This document shows, piece after piece, positions 36,139 to 44,910 of a DNA stretch of 64,000 nt. Source of the stretch: JAKANT01 sp035502095 (GTDB taxonomy: Bacteria; Pseudomonadota; Gammaproteobacteria; Burkholderiales; Burkholderiaceae_F). Numbering within the stretch: the stretch's first letter is position 1; each line of letters starts with the position of its first letter. The notes beneath the pieces are model-generated. The model did no database searches. It was not told the DNA's origin and worked only from the letters and a program-made list of their open reading frames with translations. The stretch covers positions 186,001-250,000 of the forward strand of contig DATJUX010000044.1 of the NCBI GenBank assembly GCA_035502095.1. Reading direction: 5' to 3'. Both the position numbers and the translations under genes were made by a program.

Positions 36139-37568
36139 GCGGCGCGCCCCTCGACCTGGCTCAGACGCATCAGCCGCTCGAGCAGCCGCTTCGCTTCGGT
36201 GGCGGCGGGGTGCTCCGAGTAGTTGCCGACGACATGTTCGAGCATCCGCATCGCCTGTGCACGCGGCGCGCCGGCCTCGAGCATGATCTGCGCCCCGAGC
36301 AGGTAGATGTGCGGTATGTCCGGGTGCATGCGATGGCGCTTGTCGAAGCCGCGAATCAGTTGCGCGGCGAGCTTCGGCTTGCCCGCCGCCAGCGCGCCGC
36401 GCGCGAGCGGAACCACCAGCTCCACCTTGCGCGGCTCGTAGTCCGGCCGCCGCGCGAACGCGGCTTCGACCAGCGGAAGTGCCTCGCGCACGTTGTCCGT
36501 CTTGACCAGCAGCTCGATGTAGCGTTCGGCGTGATCTTCGATGCGCGGCGTCGCGCCCTCGATCAGGAGCAGCTTGTGCAGCCGCCCGTGCAGCGACAGG
36601 TCGCTCGGTTTTTCGCGCAGATCGGCATTGAGCATGTCGATCGCCTCGCGCATCTCGCCTGCCGCGACCATCTGTCCGATCAGCGCGTCGCGGGTGCGGC
36701 GCTGGTGCTCGGCGGAGCTGATGCGGCCGATCGTGCGCGCCTCGCCGGGCCCGACCACCGACACGCCCAGAGCGTCGGCGTACTGGTACATCGCGTAGCC
36801 GATCAGTGAGCACATGAGGAAGAAGAAATAGCTGCCGACGAACGTGAGCGCGAAGAACGCAAGTCCCATCGTACGGCCGAGGGCACCTGCGATCGCCTGT
36901 GGCGTTGCGCCCCCTTCGATGTTCTTGGCGTGGGCCGGCATCTGCGCGTCAAAACGCGGCATCACCAGATCGGCGGCCTGCTGCGAGCTGATGAAAAGCA
37001 GCAGCAGGAAGAGACACAGGGCGAGATAGGGCTGGCCGATCTTGCGCGCGACCTCGAAACATCGCTGCGGGTTGATCGAATCGAAGAAGCTGTCGGTCAT
37101 CGTCATGACCATGCAGCTCGCGGGAAGCAGCAGCGCGGAGCCGATGAAAAGCACGGCCATGAGCAGGTGACTCTTGAAGACGGCGCTGACCAGGCCGATC
37201 ACGATCGGCACGACCATCATGATCAGGAACATCTTGTAGGGCCGGTTGGGGCTGCCTTCCTCGGCGAAGTCGGGGTACTGGTCCTGGCGCAGATAGCCCG
37301 CCGCGGTGCGCTCGATGATCAGGAACCCGTACCGCGAGAGAAAGACCGCACTCCCGAGCGCCACCGCCAGCAGCAGCACAACCCCGAGCAGAGGCGAGGT
37401 GAACATGCTCCGGCCGAAGATCCAGCCCGCGATACCGTAGGCCAATGACGCGGCGCCGATCCGCCACAGGGATGGCTTGGCTGCGGGAAACAGGAATAAC
37501 TTCGGCATCCGGCGCCAGAATGGCGTCACTGGAGCTTCGGGGGATTGCCAGGCCGTCGTAGTGTCCAA
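36135..37568 (-). CDS. Membrane protein with C-terminal TPR-like repeats, unknown function
   Basis: 477 residues if the TTG at 37568 (GAGAG upstream) is used; GTG 37529 and ATG 37508 are alternatives. About six hydrophobic segments occupy residues ~35-270 (for example LLGVVLLLAVALGSAVFLS, MFLIMMVVPIVIGLVSAVF, LALCLFLLLLFISS). The C-terminal ~180 residues are alpha-helical repeats rich in Ala/Leu (REAIDMLNADLREKPSDLSL, VREALPLVEAAFARRPDY), consistent with TPRs. I do not recognise a named family with certainty. It converges with the rhomboid gene, whose protein also has a helical tail. Confidence 0.75.
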   Translation of the reverse strand: MDTTTAWQSPEAPVTPFWRRMPKLFLFPAAKPSLWRIGAASLAYGIAGWIFGRSMFTSPLLGVVLLLAVALGSAVFLSRYGFLIIERTAAGYLRQDQYPDFAEEGSPNRPYKMFLIMMVVPIVIGLVSAVFKSHLLMAVLFIGSALLLPASCMVMTMTDSFFDSINPQRCFEVARKIGQPYLALCLFLLLLFISSQQAADLVMPRFDAQMPAHAKNIEGGATPQAIAGALGRTMGLAFFALTFVGSYFFFLMCSLIGYAMYQYADALGVSVVGPGEARTIGRISSAEHQRRTRDALIGQMVAAGEMREAIDMLNADLREKPSDLSLHGRLHKLLLIEGATPRIEDHAERYIELLVKTDNVREALPLVEAAFARRPDYEPRKVELVVPLARGALAAGKPKLAAQLIRGFDKRHRMHPDIPHIYLLGAQIMLEAGAPRAQAMRMLEHVVGNYSEHPAATEAKRLLERLMRLSQVEGRAA

Positions 37569-37645
37569 GGGCAACTCTCGGTCGAAGGCGCGCGACCGAA
37601 AGGGCGGTCCGCGCCGGGCCACCCACCCTAGCGCAAGCCGCAGCT

Positions 37646-38473
37646 TCAGATTCGCTCGGTTTCGCCCGTCCGCGGCTGCCATTTCATCAGACGACCTTCG
37701 GCCCATCCCACGCCCCAGTCCAGGACGAGGGCAAAGGCCGTCAGGACGAGGATCCCGGCCATGACGGTGTTGATGTCGAACGTGCCCTCGGCCTGCAGGA
37801 TCAGGTAGCCCACGCCGCGCGCCGACCCGAGGTATTCACCCACCACCGCGCCGACAAAGGCCAGGCCGACGGACGTGTGCAAGGACGAAAAGACCCAGCT
37901 CGTCGCGCTCGGGAGGTAGACATGGCGCAGTAGCTGACGCTGGTTGGCGCCCAGCATCCGTGCGTTGGCAAGGATCGTCGGGCTGACCTCCTTGACGCCC
38001 TGGTACACGTTGAAGAAGACGATGAAGAAGACGAGCGTGAAGCCGAGCGCTACCTTGGATGCCACGCCAAGCCCGAACCAGACCGCGAAGATCGGCGCCA
38101 GGATCACGCGCGGCATCGAATTCAGCCCCTTGATGTACGGGTCGAGGATGGCGGCCGCGATCGGACTGAGCGCGAGCCACAGGCCGACCGCCAATCCCCC
38201 CGCGGTCCCGATGACGAACGCGAGCACAGTCTCGACGAGCGTCACCGCGAGATGTCCGTAGATATCTCGCGTCGCGAAGAACCAGTCCGCGATGCGCGCA
38301 AGCACCTTCAAGGGCTCGCCGAAGAAGAACGCGGCCTGCCGATCGTTTTCGAACAGGAATGGAGGGATCAAGCCGGGCTTCGTCAGTACGTGCCAGGCGA
38401 CAAAGACCGCCAGCAGTACGACCGCCTGCCACAGCGGCAGGGTCCTCGCACGGGGCTTGAGCGCGCGCCACAT
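37646..38473 (-). CDS. ABC transporter permease, SsuC/TauC-type
   Basis: 275 residues from the ATG at 38473, 1 bp after the ATPase stop. About six transmembrane helices are visible; the BPD-type EAA loop is recognisable as ILANARMLGANQRQLLRHVYLP. SsuC/TauC/ThiX-type permeases work with an ATPase and an NMT1/SsuA-like binding protein, exactly the two genes upstream. The imported compound (sulfonate, nitrate, pyrimidine or other) cannot be told from the sequence. Confidence 0.9.
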   Translation of the reverse strand: MWRALKPRARTLPLWQAVVLLAVFVAWHVLTKPGLIPPFLFENDRQAAFFFGEPLKVLARIADWFFATRDIYGHLAVTLVETVLAFVIGTAGGLAVGLWLALSPIAAAILDPYIKGLNSMPRVILAPIFAVWFGLGVASKVALGFTLVFFIVFFNVYQGVKEVSPTILANARMLGANQRQLLRHVYLPSATSWVFSSLHTSVGLAFVGAVVGEYLGSARGVGYLILQAEGTFDINTVMAGILVLTAFALVLDWGVGWAEGRLMKWQPRTGETERI

Positions 38474-38474
38474 G

Positions 38475-39311
38475 TCAGTTCGCCTTCGTCTGCTGCGCAT
38501 ATCCTTTGAGCACTTCGCCGCGCAGGACATCCCAGATGGCGCGATGCAGCTCGATGAATGCCGGCAGCACGCGGACTTCGGCGACATCGCGGGGCCGCGG
38601 CAGATCGATCGCGAAGGAGCCCAGCGGATGCGCCCCCGGCCCGGCCGAAAACACCACGACCCGGTCGCTCAATGCGATCGCCTCGTCGAGGTCGTGCGTG
38701 ATGAAGAGGACAGCCTTGCGCTTGGCCGCCCACAGCTGCAGCACCTCGTTCTCCATCAGCTGGCGCGTCTGGATGTCGAGCGCGGAGAACGGTTCGTCCA
38801 TGAGAATGATGTCGGGATCGAGCACCAGCGTTTGCGCCAGCGCCGTACGCTTGCGCATTCCGCCGGAGAGCTGATGCGGGTAGCGATCGCCGAAGCCGCC
38901 GAGGCCGACGCGGTCGAGCCAGGCTTCGCCGAGCTGCCTTGCATCCTGCGCCCGCACACGGCGGAACTCGAGTCCGGCCGTGACGTTTGCCAGCGCCGTC
39001 CGCCACGGCATCAACGCCTCCGACTGGAACATATACCCCGCGCGGGTATTGAGCCCGTCCAGCACGCTGCCGAAGACGCGCACCGTGCCACGGCTCGGAA
39101 TCAGCAGGCCGGCGGCCACGTTGAGCAGCGTGCTCTTTCCGCACCCTGTTGGACCGACGACAGTGACGAATTCACCCGGCGCGACACGCAAGCTCACGGA
39201 GTCGATCGCCGTATACCGGGCGACGCGCGGGTCGCGCCCGACGAACGTGCACGAGACCTCGTCCAGCGCCAGGGCCGGCACCTCCGCATTGACAGGCATA
39301 TTCCGCGACAT
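38475..39311 (-). CDS. ABC transporter ATP-binding protein, SsuB/TauB-type
   Basis: 278 residues. It has Walker A GPTGCGKST, Q-loop FQSEALMPWRT, signature LSGGMRKR (variant of LSGGQ), Walker B DIILMDEPFSALD and the H-loop ITHDLDEAI. This pattern is typical of nitrate/sulfonate/taurine importers. A start at ATG 39299 is also possible. It lies between the binding-protein and permease genes. Confidence 0.92.
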   Translation of the reverse strand: MSRNMPVNAEVPALALDEVSCTFVGRDPRVARYTAIDSVSLRVAPGEFVTVVGPTGCGKSTLLNVAAGLLIPSRGTVRVFGSVLDGLNTRAGYMFQSEALMPWRTALANVTAGLEFRRVRAQDARQLGEAWLDRVGLGGFGDRYPHQLSGGMRKRTALAQTLVLDPDIILMDEPFSALDIQTRQLMENEVLQLWAAKRKAVLFITHDLDEAIALSDRVVVFSAGPGAHPLGSFAIDLPRPRDVAEVRVLPAFIELHRAIWDVLRGEVLKGYAQQTKAN

Positions 39312-39345
39312 GTCGGCCGGCCGGCGGGAACGATGGACCAGGTGT

Positions 39346-40386
39346 TCAGCCCTTCGGATAACGAGCGTTTGCCTTCCTGACGAATTCGTTGGTGAAGTTG
39401 GCCTTCAGGTCCAGCTTCGTCTTGGCGATTGCTTCGTCGACGCTCGCCAGGGCGCGGTAGGCGGTGGCGGAACCTGCTTCCGGAAACGCACCGTCCGGCG
39501 ATAGCGCGCCCTTGGCCTTGAGATACGCATCGATGTAGATCGCGCGATCGCCGAGCTGGTAGGACTCGGGCACGACCTTGATGATTTCGCCAGGTCCCGC
39601 CTGCTGGATCCACTTGCACGCGCGCACCATCGCATTGACCAGGGCTTGCGTCGTGTTCGGGTGCCTCTCGAGGAACGTCACCGGCGCGTACAGGCAGCCG
39701 CCGGGCATCGGTCCGCCGAAGACGCGATCCGCTTCAGCAACGTCGCGGGTATCAGAAACGATCTTGATGTCGCCTGCCCGGGAAAGGATCGTGATCACCG
39801 GGTCGAGATTGGAGATCGCGTCGATTTGCCCCGCGCGCAGTGCGGCCACGGCGCCTTGCGACGCGCCGACGCCGATGATCGAGACATCGGCCGGCTTCAC
39901 GCCACCCCTCGCGAGCACGAAATTGGCGAGGATGTTGGTCGACGAGCCCGGTGCGGTGACGCCAATCTTCCTGCCCTTGAGGTCCGCGATCGACTTGTAG
40001 TTGGGCAGTGTCCTGGTGCCGACACCGAGCACGATCTGCGGCGCCCGCCCTTGCAGCACGAAGGCGCGCATCAGCTGGCCCTTGGCCTGCATGTTCAAGG
40101 TGTGTTCGAAGGCCCCCGACACGACATCGGCACTGCCGCCGACGACTGCCTGCAGCGCCTTGGCGCCACCCGCGAAGTCCACGATCTCCACGTCGAGCCC
40201 CTCGGCCTGGAAATACTTGAGCTGCTCGGCGATGCTGAGCGGGAGGTAGTAGAGGAGGTTCTTGCCGCCGACCGCGATCGTGAGCCTGCTCTTCTCGAGT
40301 GTCTGCGCGCTCGCTCCGGTTGCCGCGCCCGCGACTGCCCCGGCGGCGGCCACCAGCAGCTCGCGCCGGCGCATGAAGATCGTCAT
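39346..40386 (-). CDS. ABC transporter substrate-binding protein, NMT1/SsuA-like
   Basis: 346 residues from the ATG at 40386 (GGAGA upstream at good spacing). The N-terminus RRRELLVAAAGAVAGAAT resembles a Tat signal (twin arginine, moderately hydrophobic, ending ASAQ). The mature protein has the type II binding-protein pattern of the NMT1/SsuA group (LPLSIAEQLKYFQAEGLDVE, FAGGAKALQAVVGGSADVVS, GRKIGVTAPGSSTNILANFV). It is first gene of a three-gene import operon. The ligand is unknown. Confidence 0.9.
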   Translation of the reverse strand: MTIFMRRRELLVAAAGAVAGAATGASAQTLEKSRLTIAVGGKNLLYYLPLSIAEQLKYFQAEGLDVEIVDFAGGAKALQAVVGGSADVVSGAFEHTLNMQAKGQLMRAFVLQGRAPQIVLGVGTRTLPNYKSIADLKGRKIGVTAPGSSTNILANFVLARGGVKPADVSIIGVGASQGAVAALRAGQIDAISNLDPVITILSRAGDIKIVSDTRDVAEADRVFGGPMPGGCLYAPVTFLERHPNTTQALVNAMVRACKWIQQAGPGEIIKVVPESYQLGDRAIYIDAYLKAKGALSPDGAFPEAGSATAYRALASVDEAIAKTKLDLKANFTNEFVRKANARYPKG

Positions 40387-40545
40387 CGTTTCTCCGTGCT
40401 GTCTCGTTTTCGGTGCGCCATGCGGCGCGGTCAATCAAGCGAAACTATAGCGGCGGTGTGGCGGAGTACGCGGCGAGTGGTGCACGACCTGCGGCGGCGT
40501 GGATCGGCTCACAATCGACGCCGAACCCCGAACCAGGAGACTCGA

Positions 40546-41997
40546 TTGCAGGCGCGCTACATCCTCTTGCCGACGCGCGGATTCGTCGCCAGTGAACCCT
40601 ACTCCGCACCCGCAACGTTGCAGTTTCTTGCGTCGTTGACACCGGCGCCTCATCTGGAGCGCCCGTCACACCTCCTGGTTCTCGACTCGATTCGCGAGAC
40701 CGGCGCGAAGCTCGTCACGCTGCCCACCGGCGCGATCGGCGATTTCCGGCGCGCGCACCCCGGCACACGCATCGTTCCCGAGGTCTTCTATCAGCCGGCG
40801 CGTGCACCTCGACCGTCCGTGAGAATTCCGGCGACGCGCAGCGCGACGGCTTCGGCGGCCGGCGTCGTGCTCACCGTCGAGCTTCTCTCCGACGCGACGC
40901 CGGTGGCCGACGTCGAGGTGATCGCCTTCATCGACTTCGCGGAGGGCCGGGGCGCCCAGGGCCGGACCAATCGCCGCGGCCAGGTGCGCCTCCGTCTGCC
41001 AGCGACCACCCGCACGATTGAACGTCTCTACCTGTTTCCGCGCGTGAAGGCCTGGCCGCGCGTGATCCGCAACCATGCAGCCGGGCCCGATCCAGTCCGG
41101 TTGCGCCCCATCGAGCCCGACTTCGCCGATTCCCGCGCCGCCTGCTACGGCCCCGCCCAGGATGAAGACGGGCGCGGCGTCACGATCGGCGTGATCGATA
41201 CCGGCTGCGGGCCACACCCATGGTTGCAGGTCGCAGGCGGTGTGAACACCGTTTACGGCGAGGACGAGACGGATTGGTTCGACATCGATGGTCACGGCAC
41301 ACACGTCGCAGGCCTGGTCGGCGCCAACGGACCCACCTTTCGCGGGACCGCTCCTGCGGCGCGAGTGCGGGCCTATCGTGTCTTCGGAAGGAAGGATGAC
41401 GGCGCCTCCAACTTCGCAATCGCCAAGGCGATCGACCGGGCCGTCGCCGACGGCTGCGACCTGCTCAACATGAGCCTCGGCGGCGGGCCGCTCGACGTGC
41501 TGACCGACGAGGCGATCAAGGACGCCCGCTCGCGGGGCGTGCTGTGCATCGTCGCTGCCGGCAACGAGGGCGGACCGGTCGCATGGCCCGGGCGCCACGC
41601 GCTTGCCATGGCGGTGAGTGCTGTGGGCGTGCGCGGCCGCTGGCCGCGCGACGCGACGCAGGCGGAGGAGGTGGAACGACCATTCGGGCGCGAGTTCGAC
41701 GGCGACCCCTGCTTCATCGCCCGCTTCTCGAATCGCGGGCCCGAGATCGACCTCGCGGCTCCTGGCCTGGGCATCGTCTCGACGATGCCGCCCGACGGAC
41801 TCGGCGTGATGGACGGCACCTCGATGGCTTGCCCGCTTGCGACCGCAGCACTGGCTTGCCGGCTGGCCCGGCGTCCCGACGTACTCGGGCAGGCTCGCGA
41901 TACGGCGCGCGCCGACGAGATCGAGCGCCTCGCCCTGACAGGAAACCTCGATCTCGCCTTGCCGCACGCCTTGCAAGGCCACGGGATGCCTCGATAA
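40546..41997 (+). CDS. Subtilisin-like serine protease (peptidase S8), apparently cytoplasmic
   Basis: 483 residues from the TTG at 40546, preceded by AGGAG; no ATG fits. There is no signal peptide. Residues 1-90 are of unknown fold. Residues ~91-170 look like a beta-sandwich domain (VVLTVELLSDATPVADVEVI). The S8 domain spans ~210-480 with an intact triad: Asp218 in GVIDTGCG, His250 in DGHGTHVAGL and Ser426 in DGTSMACP, plus oxyanion Asn340 in AAGNEGG. A canonical I9 propeptide is not recognisable. An 81-residue gene follows after 7 bp, probably in the same transcript. It diverges from the ABC binding-protein gene. Confidence 0.92.
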   Translation: MQARYILLPTRGFVASEPYSAPATLQFLASLTPAPHLERPSHLLVLDSIRETGAKLVTLPTGAIGDFRRAHPGTRIVPEVFYQPARAPRPSVRIPATRSATASAAGVVLTVELLSDATPVADVEVIAFIDFAEGRGAQGRTNRRGQVRLRLPATTRTIERLYLFPRVKAWPRVIRNHAAGPDPVRLRPIEPDFADSRAACYGPAQDEDGRGVTIGVIDTGCGPHPWLQVAGGVNTVYGEDETDWFDIDGHGTHVAGLVGANGPTFRGTAPAARVRAYRVFGRKDDGASNFAIAKAIDRAVADGCDLLNMSLGGGPLDVLTDEAIKDARSRGVLCIVAAGNEGGPVAWPGRHALAMAVSAVGVRGRWPRDATQAEEVERPFGREFDGDPCFIARFSNRGPEIDLAAPGLGIVSTMPPDGLGVMDGTSMACPLATAALACRLARRPDVLGQARDTARADEIERLALTGNLDLALPHALQGHGMPR

Positions 41998-42004
41998 TGG
42001 CGCA

Positions 42005-42250
42005 ATGAGTCGTTTCGTTCTTCGTTACAGTGGGCCCGGCACGGTCAGCAAGGACCGGGCGCTCCAATCGGTCGCTCGCGCCGGCGTGCGGGTCTTGGAC
42101 GTCTCGGGTCCGATGCTGCTCGTCGAGTGCGACGCGGCGGAGGCGAAGTCGCTGCGCAGCGCTCTCCCCGATTGGAAGATCGTGGCGGAGCGGGCCGTCG
42201 CGGCACGGCCGCGCCAGCCCCGCCCTCGCCTGCGCCGCAAAGCCGCCTGA
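42005..42250 (+). CDS. Small unknown protein encoded directly after the subtilase
   Basis: 81 residues. Residues 1-60 predict a compact alpha/beta unit (SRFVLRYSGPGTVSKDRAL, GVRVLDVSGPMLLVECDA, LRSALPDWKIVAERAV). That strand-helix-strand pattern and size resemble an I9-like subtilase propeptide/inhibitor, but this is inference. The last ~20 residues are Arg/Pro-rich and basic. It starts 7 bp after the protease stop without a visible Shine-Dalgarno sequence, so translation is probably coupled. A role as chaperone, inhibitor or regulator of the protease is plausible. Confidence 0.75.
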   Translation: MSRFVLRYSGPGTVSKDRALQSVARAGVRVLDVSGPMLLVECDAAEAKSLRSALPDWKIVAERAVAARPRQPRPRLRRKAA

Positions 42251-42283
42251 GTGCCGGATCGGATCCGGGAAACCCGCGCGCTG

Positions 42284-42895
42284 TCACGCCGCGCGCCGGT
42301 CGAGCATGGCCTGGGCAATCGTGTTGACGTCGGTGTATTCGAGTTCGGCGCCGGCGGGGACGCCGCGCGCCAGGCGCGTCAGCTTCAACTGCGGGTCGCG
42401 GGCGCGCAGCAATTCGCTGATGTAGTGCGCGGTCGCGTCGCCCTCGGGTGTGAACGAGGTCGCGATGATCACCTCGCGCACCGAGCCGTCCGTGGCGCGG
42501 GCAAGCAGCCGCTCCATCTGGATTTCGCGCGGGCCGATGCCGTCGAGCGGCGAGAGGCGGCCGAGCAGTACAAAGTACAACCCTGAATACGCAAGCGATT
42601 GTTCGATGGTCAGCTGATCGGCTGGACTTTCGACGACACACAGCAGCCCCGCATCGCGGCGCGCGCTTGCACACGTGTCGCAGATGTCGAGCTCGGTCAG
42701 CGTGTTGCAGCGGGCGCAATGGCGGACTTCGCGCGCCGCCTCGAGAAGCGCCTGGCCGAGTGCAACCGCTGCGTCGCGATCGTGCTGGAGCAGGTGGAAC
42801 GCGATGCGCTGCGCGGAGCGCGGCCCGATGCCCGGCAGGCGTTTCAGCGCGTCGATCAGGTTGTCGAGAACGGGTCCGAGCTTCAATGCGGGCAT
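42284..42895 (-). CDS. recR: Recombination protein RecR
   Basis: 203 residues, normal length. The N-terminal helix-hairpin-helix has LKRLPGIGPRSAQRIAFHLL. The zinc finger is CARCNTLTELDICDTCASAR-like (four Cys), and the Toprim domain begins LLCVVESPADQLTIEQS. The C-terminal Walker-like part reads TRLARGVPAGAELEYTD. It works with RecF/RecO in gap repair. It follows ybaB and dnaX in the conserved dnaX-ybaB-recR order. Confidence 0.98.
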   Translation of the reverse strand: MPALKLGPVLDNLIDALKRLPGIGPRSAQRIAFHLLQHDRDAAVALGQALLEAAREVRHCARCNTLTELDICDTCASARRDAGLLCVVESPADQLTIEQSLAYSGLYFVLLGRLSPLDGIGPREIQMERLLARATDGSVREVIIATSFTPEGDATAHYISELLRARDPQLKLTRLARGVPAGAELEYTDVNTIAQAMLDRRAA

Positions 42896-42914
42896 CCGCT
42901 GCGTGCGCAGCGGA

Positions 42915-43241
42915 TCAGAACGGCAGCTTGAATCCCGGCGGAAGCGGCAGACCCGCGGTCATCGACGCCATCTTCTGCTGCGACGTCTCTTCGGCACGGC
43001 GTACCGCATCGTTGACCGCGGCGGCGACGAGATCTTCCAGCATGTCCTTGTCGTCGCCCACCAGGGACGGGTCGATGGCGACGCGCCGGACCTGGTACTT
43101 GCATGTCATGGTCACCTTGACCATCCCTGCCCCGGCCTGGCCTTCGACCTCGATCTGCGCAAGTTCATCCTGCAGGCGCTTCATGTTCTCCTGCATCTTC
43201 TGCGCTTGCTGCATCAGGCCAGCGAGTTGCCCTTTCATCAT
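42915..43241 (-). CDS. ybaB: YbaB/EbfC family nucleoid-associated protein
   Basis: 108 residues: MKGQLAGLMQQAQKMQENMK, then a beta-strand region (VKVTMTCKYQVRRVAIDPSL) and a C-terminal helix (LEDLVAAAVNDAVRRAEE). The protein is a tweezer-shaped dimer that binds DNA. It lies 26 bp after dnaX and 19 bp before recR. Confidence 0.97.
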   Translation of the reverse strand: MMKGQLAGLMQQAQKMQENMKRLQDELAQIEVEGQAGAGMVKVTMTCKYQVRRVAIDPSLVGDDKDMLEDLVAAAVNDAVRRAEETSQQKMASMTAGLPLPPGFKLPF

Positions 43242-43267
43242 GATGCCTTTGCCTCCAGATCGATGCC

Positions 43268-44878
43268 CTAGTCCGCGGGCTTGATCGACGATGGATCGAC
43301 CACCGCACCGAAGTTGTCGATCAATTGTTGCACGAAGGGGTCGTTGTAGATCGATTGCTCGGCGCGCTTCTGCTTCTCGCTCCGAGCGCGCTCGGCGCGC
43401 GCGGCCGCCGTGTCGCCCGTTTCGCCCACCTCGATGTTCACCCGGACCTGGCGGCCGAGCGCCGCGCTCAGAGCCGCGCGCAGGCGGTCGACCGTACTGG
43501 GTTCGGCCAGCGCCTTGACCGCGACACGCAGGCGAAACACATCGCCGTCCGCGCTAACCAGCTCGCTGCCGACGGCGAGTTCGCGTGTCATGCCGCTTAC
43601 CGCAAGTCCTGCGACCAGTGCGGGCCAGTCGCTTTTCCGGGACGGCGCTCGAGCGTCCAATGGCGACGACGTTGCGGCCGCGGGGCGTGCAAGCCTGCCA
43701 CCGGCCGGGGCCGGCGCGGACGTGCGCGGCGGGCGCGTCGCCATCAATGCGGCCTGCCGCACCGGCACGCTCTCCGAGTCCGCTGGAGCGAACGCCAGCA
43801 TGCGCAGCAGCGTCATCGTGAATCCGGCGTATTCGTCCGGCGCGAGCCCAAGATCGTTGCGACCATGCAGCGCGATCTGGTAGTAGAGCTGAACTTCGTC
43901 CGGTGCCATCTCTTGCGCCAGCCGGCGCACCGCATCGGCCTGGTCGACATCGTCGCCGATCGCCTCGGGCAGCTGTTGCGCCAGGGCGACCCAGTGGAGG
44001 AGGCTCCCGAGGTCGCGCATCGCCTCGGCGAACGAGAGGCTGTGTTCCGCCATCTCGTCGGCGATCGCCAGCATCTGCTTGGCATCGCGCGCGATCAGGG
44101 CATCGAGTAGCCGCACCAGGACGCCGGCATCGATCGTCCCCAACATGCCGCGCACGCCGTCCAGCGTGATGCTGCCCGCGCCGTAGCCAATCGCCTGGTC
44201 GAGCAGACTCAATCCGTCGCGCATGCTCCCGCGCGCGGCACGGGCGAGCATCCGCAGCGCGGGGGCCTCGGCCGCCGCCTTTTCCTCGCCCGCGATCCGC
44301 TGCAGATGGCTCGCGATCGCGCCCGGCGTCATCTGTTTCAGGTTGAATTGCAGGCAGCGCGACAGCACGGTCATCGGCACCTTCTGCGGGTCCGTGGTCG
44401 CCAGGATGAACTTGACGTATTCCGGCGGCTCCTCGAGCGTCTTGAGCATCGCGTTGAACGCGTGGGTGCTCAGCATGTGCACTTCGTCGATCATGTAGAC
44501 CTTGAAGCGCGCGTTGCTGGGCGCGTAGATCGCACGCTCGAGCAGCGTCGTCATCTCGTCGACCCCGCGGTTGCTGGCGGCGTCGAGCTCGATGTAATCG
44601 ACGAACCGTCCGGCGTCGATCGCCGTGCAAGCCTCGCACCGGTTGCACGGCGTCGCCGTCACGCCGCCCTTGCCGTCCGGCCCGACGCAGTTGAACGCCT
44701 TGGCGAGGATGCGCGACAGCGTCGTCTTGCCGACGCCGCGCGTGCCGGTGAACAGGTATGCGTGATGCAGGCGCTGCTGCTCGAGCGCGTGCGTCAGCGC
44801 CCGAACCACGTGGTCCTGCCCCACCAGCGACGAGAAGTCGCGCGGGCGCCACTTGCGGGCCAGGACGGTGTAGGACAT
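43268..44878 (-). CDS. dnaX: DNA polymerase III tau/gamma subunit
   Basis: 536 residues from the ATG at 44878; the open frame extends to 45055 but only this start gives the family N-terminus YTVLARKWRPRDFSSLVGQ. Walker A is GTRGVGKTT (~45-53), the zinc site uses Cys64, 78, 81 and 84, Walker B is VYMIDEVHML, and sensor 1 is ILATTDPQKVP. Domain III and a Pro/Ala-rich linker follow. The C-terminal tau part (~420-536) that binds polymerase is short. It loads the sliding clamp. Confidence 0.97.
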   Translation of the reverse strand: MSYTVLARKWRPRDFSSLVGQDHVVRALTHALEQQRLHHAYLFTGTRGVGKTTLSRILAKAFNCVGPDGKGGVTATPCNRCEACTAIDAGRFVDYIELDAASNRGVDEMTTLLERAIYAPSNARFKVYMIDEVHMLSTHAFNAMLKTLEEPPEYVKFILATTDPQKVPMTVLSRCLQFNLKQMTPGAIASHLQRIAGEEKAAAEAPALRMLARAARGSMRDGLSLLDQAIGYGAGSITLDGVRGMLGTIDAGVLVRLLDALIARDAKQMLAIADEMAEHSLSFAEAMRDLGSLLHWVALAQQLPEAIGDDVDQADAVRRLAQEMAPDEVQLYYQIALHGRNDLGLAPDEYAGFTMTLLRMLAFAPADSESVPVRQAALMATRPPRTSAPAPAGGRLARPAAATSSPLDARAPSRKSDWPALVAGLAVSGMTRELAVGSELVSADGDVFRLRVAVKALAEPSTVDRLRAALSAALGRQVRVNIEVGETGDTAAARAERARSEKQKRAEQSIYNDPFVQQLIDNFGAVVDPSSIKPAD

Positions 44879-44910
44879 GCGGGACGGACTCGAGGGGTGA
44901 TCGGTCGAGT

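Noticed and set aside
39646..40545. Upstream extension of the subtilase frame by 300 codons
   Set aside because: It runs antisense through the ABC binding-protein gene. The TTG at 40546 has a good AGGAG and gives a sensible N-terminus.
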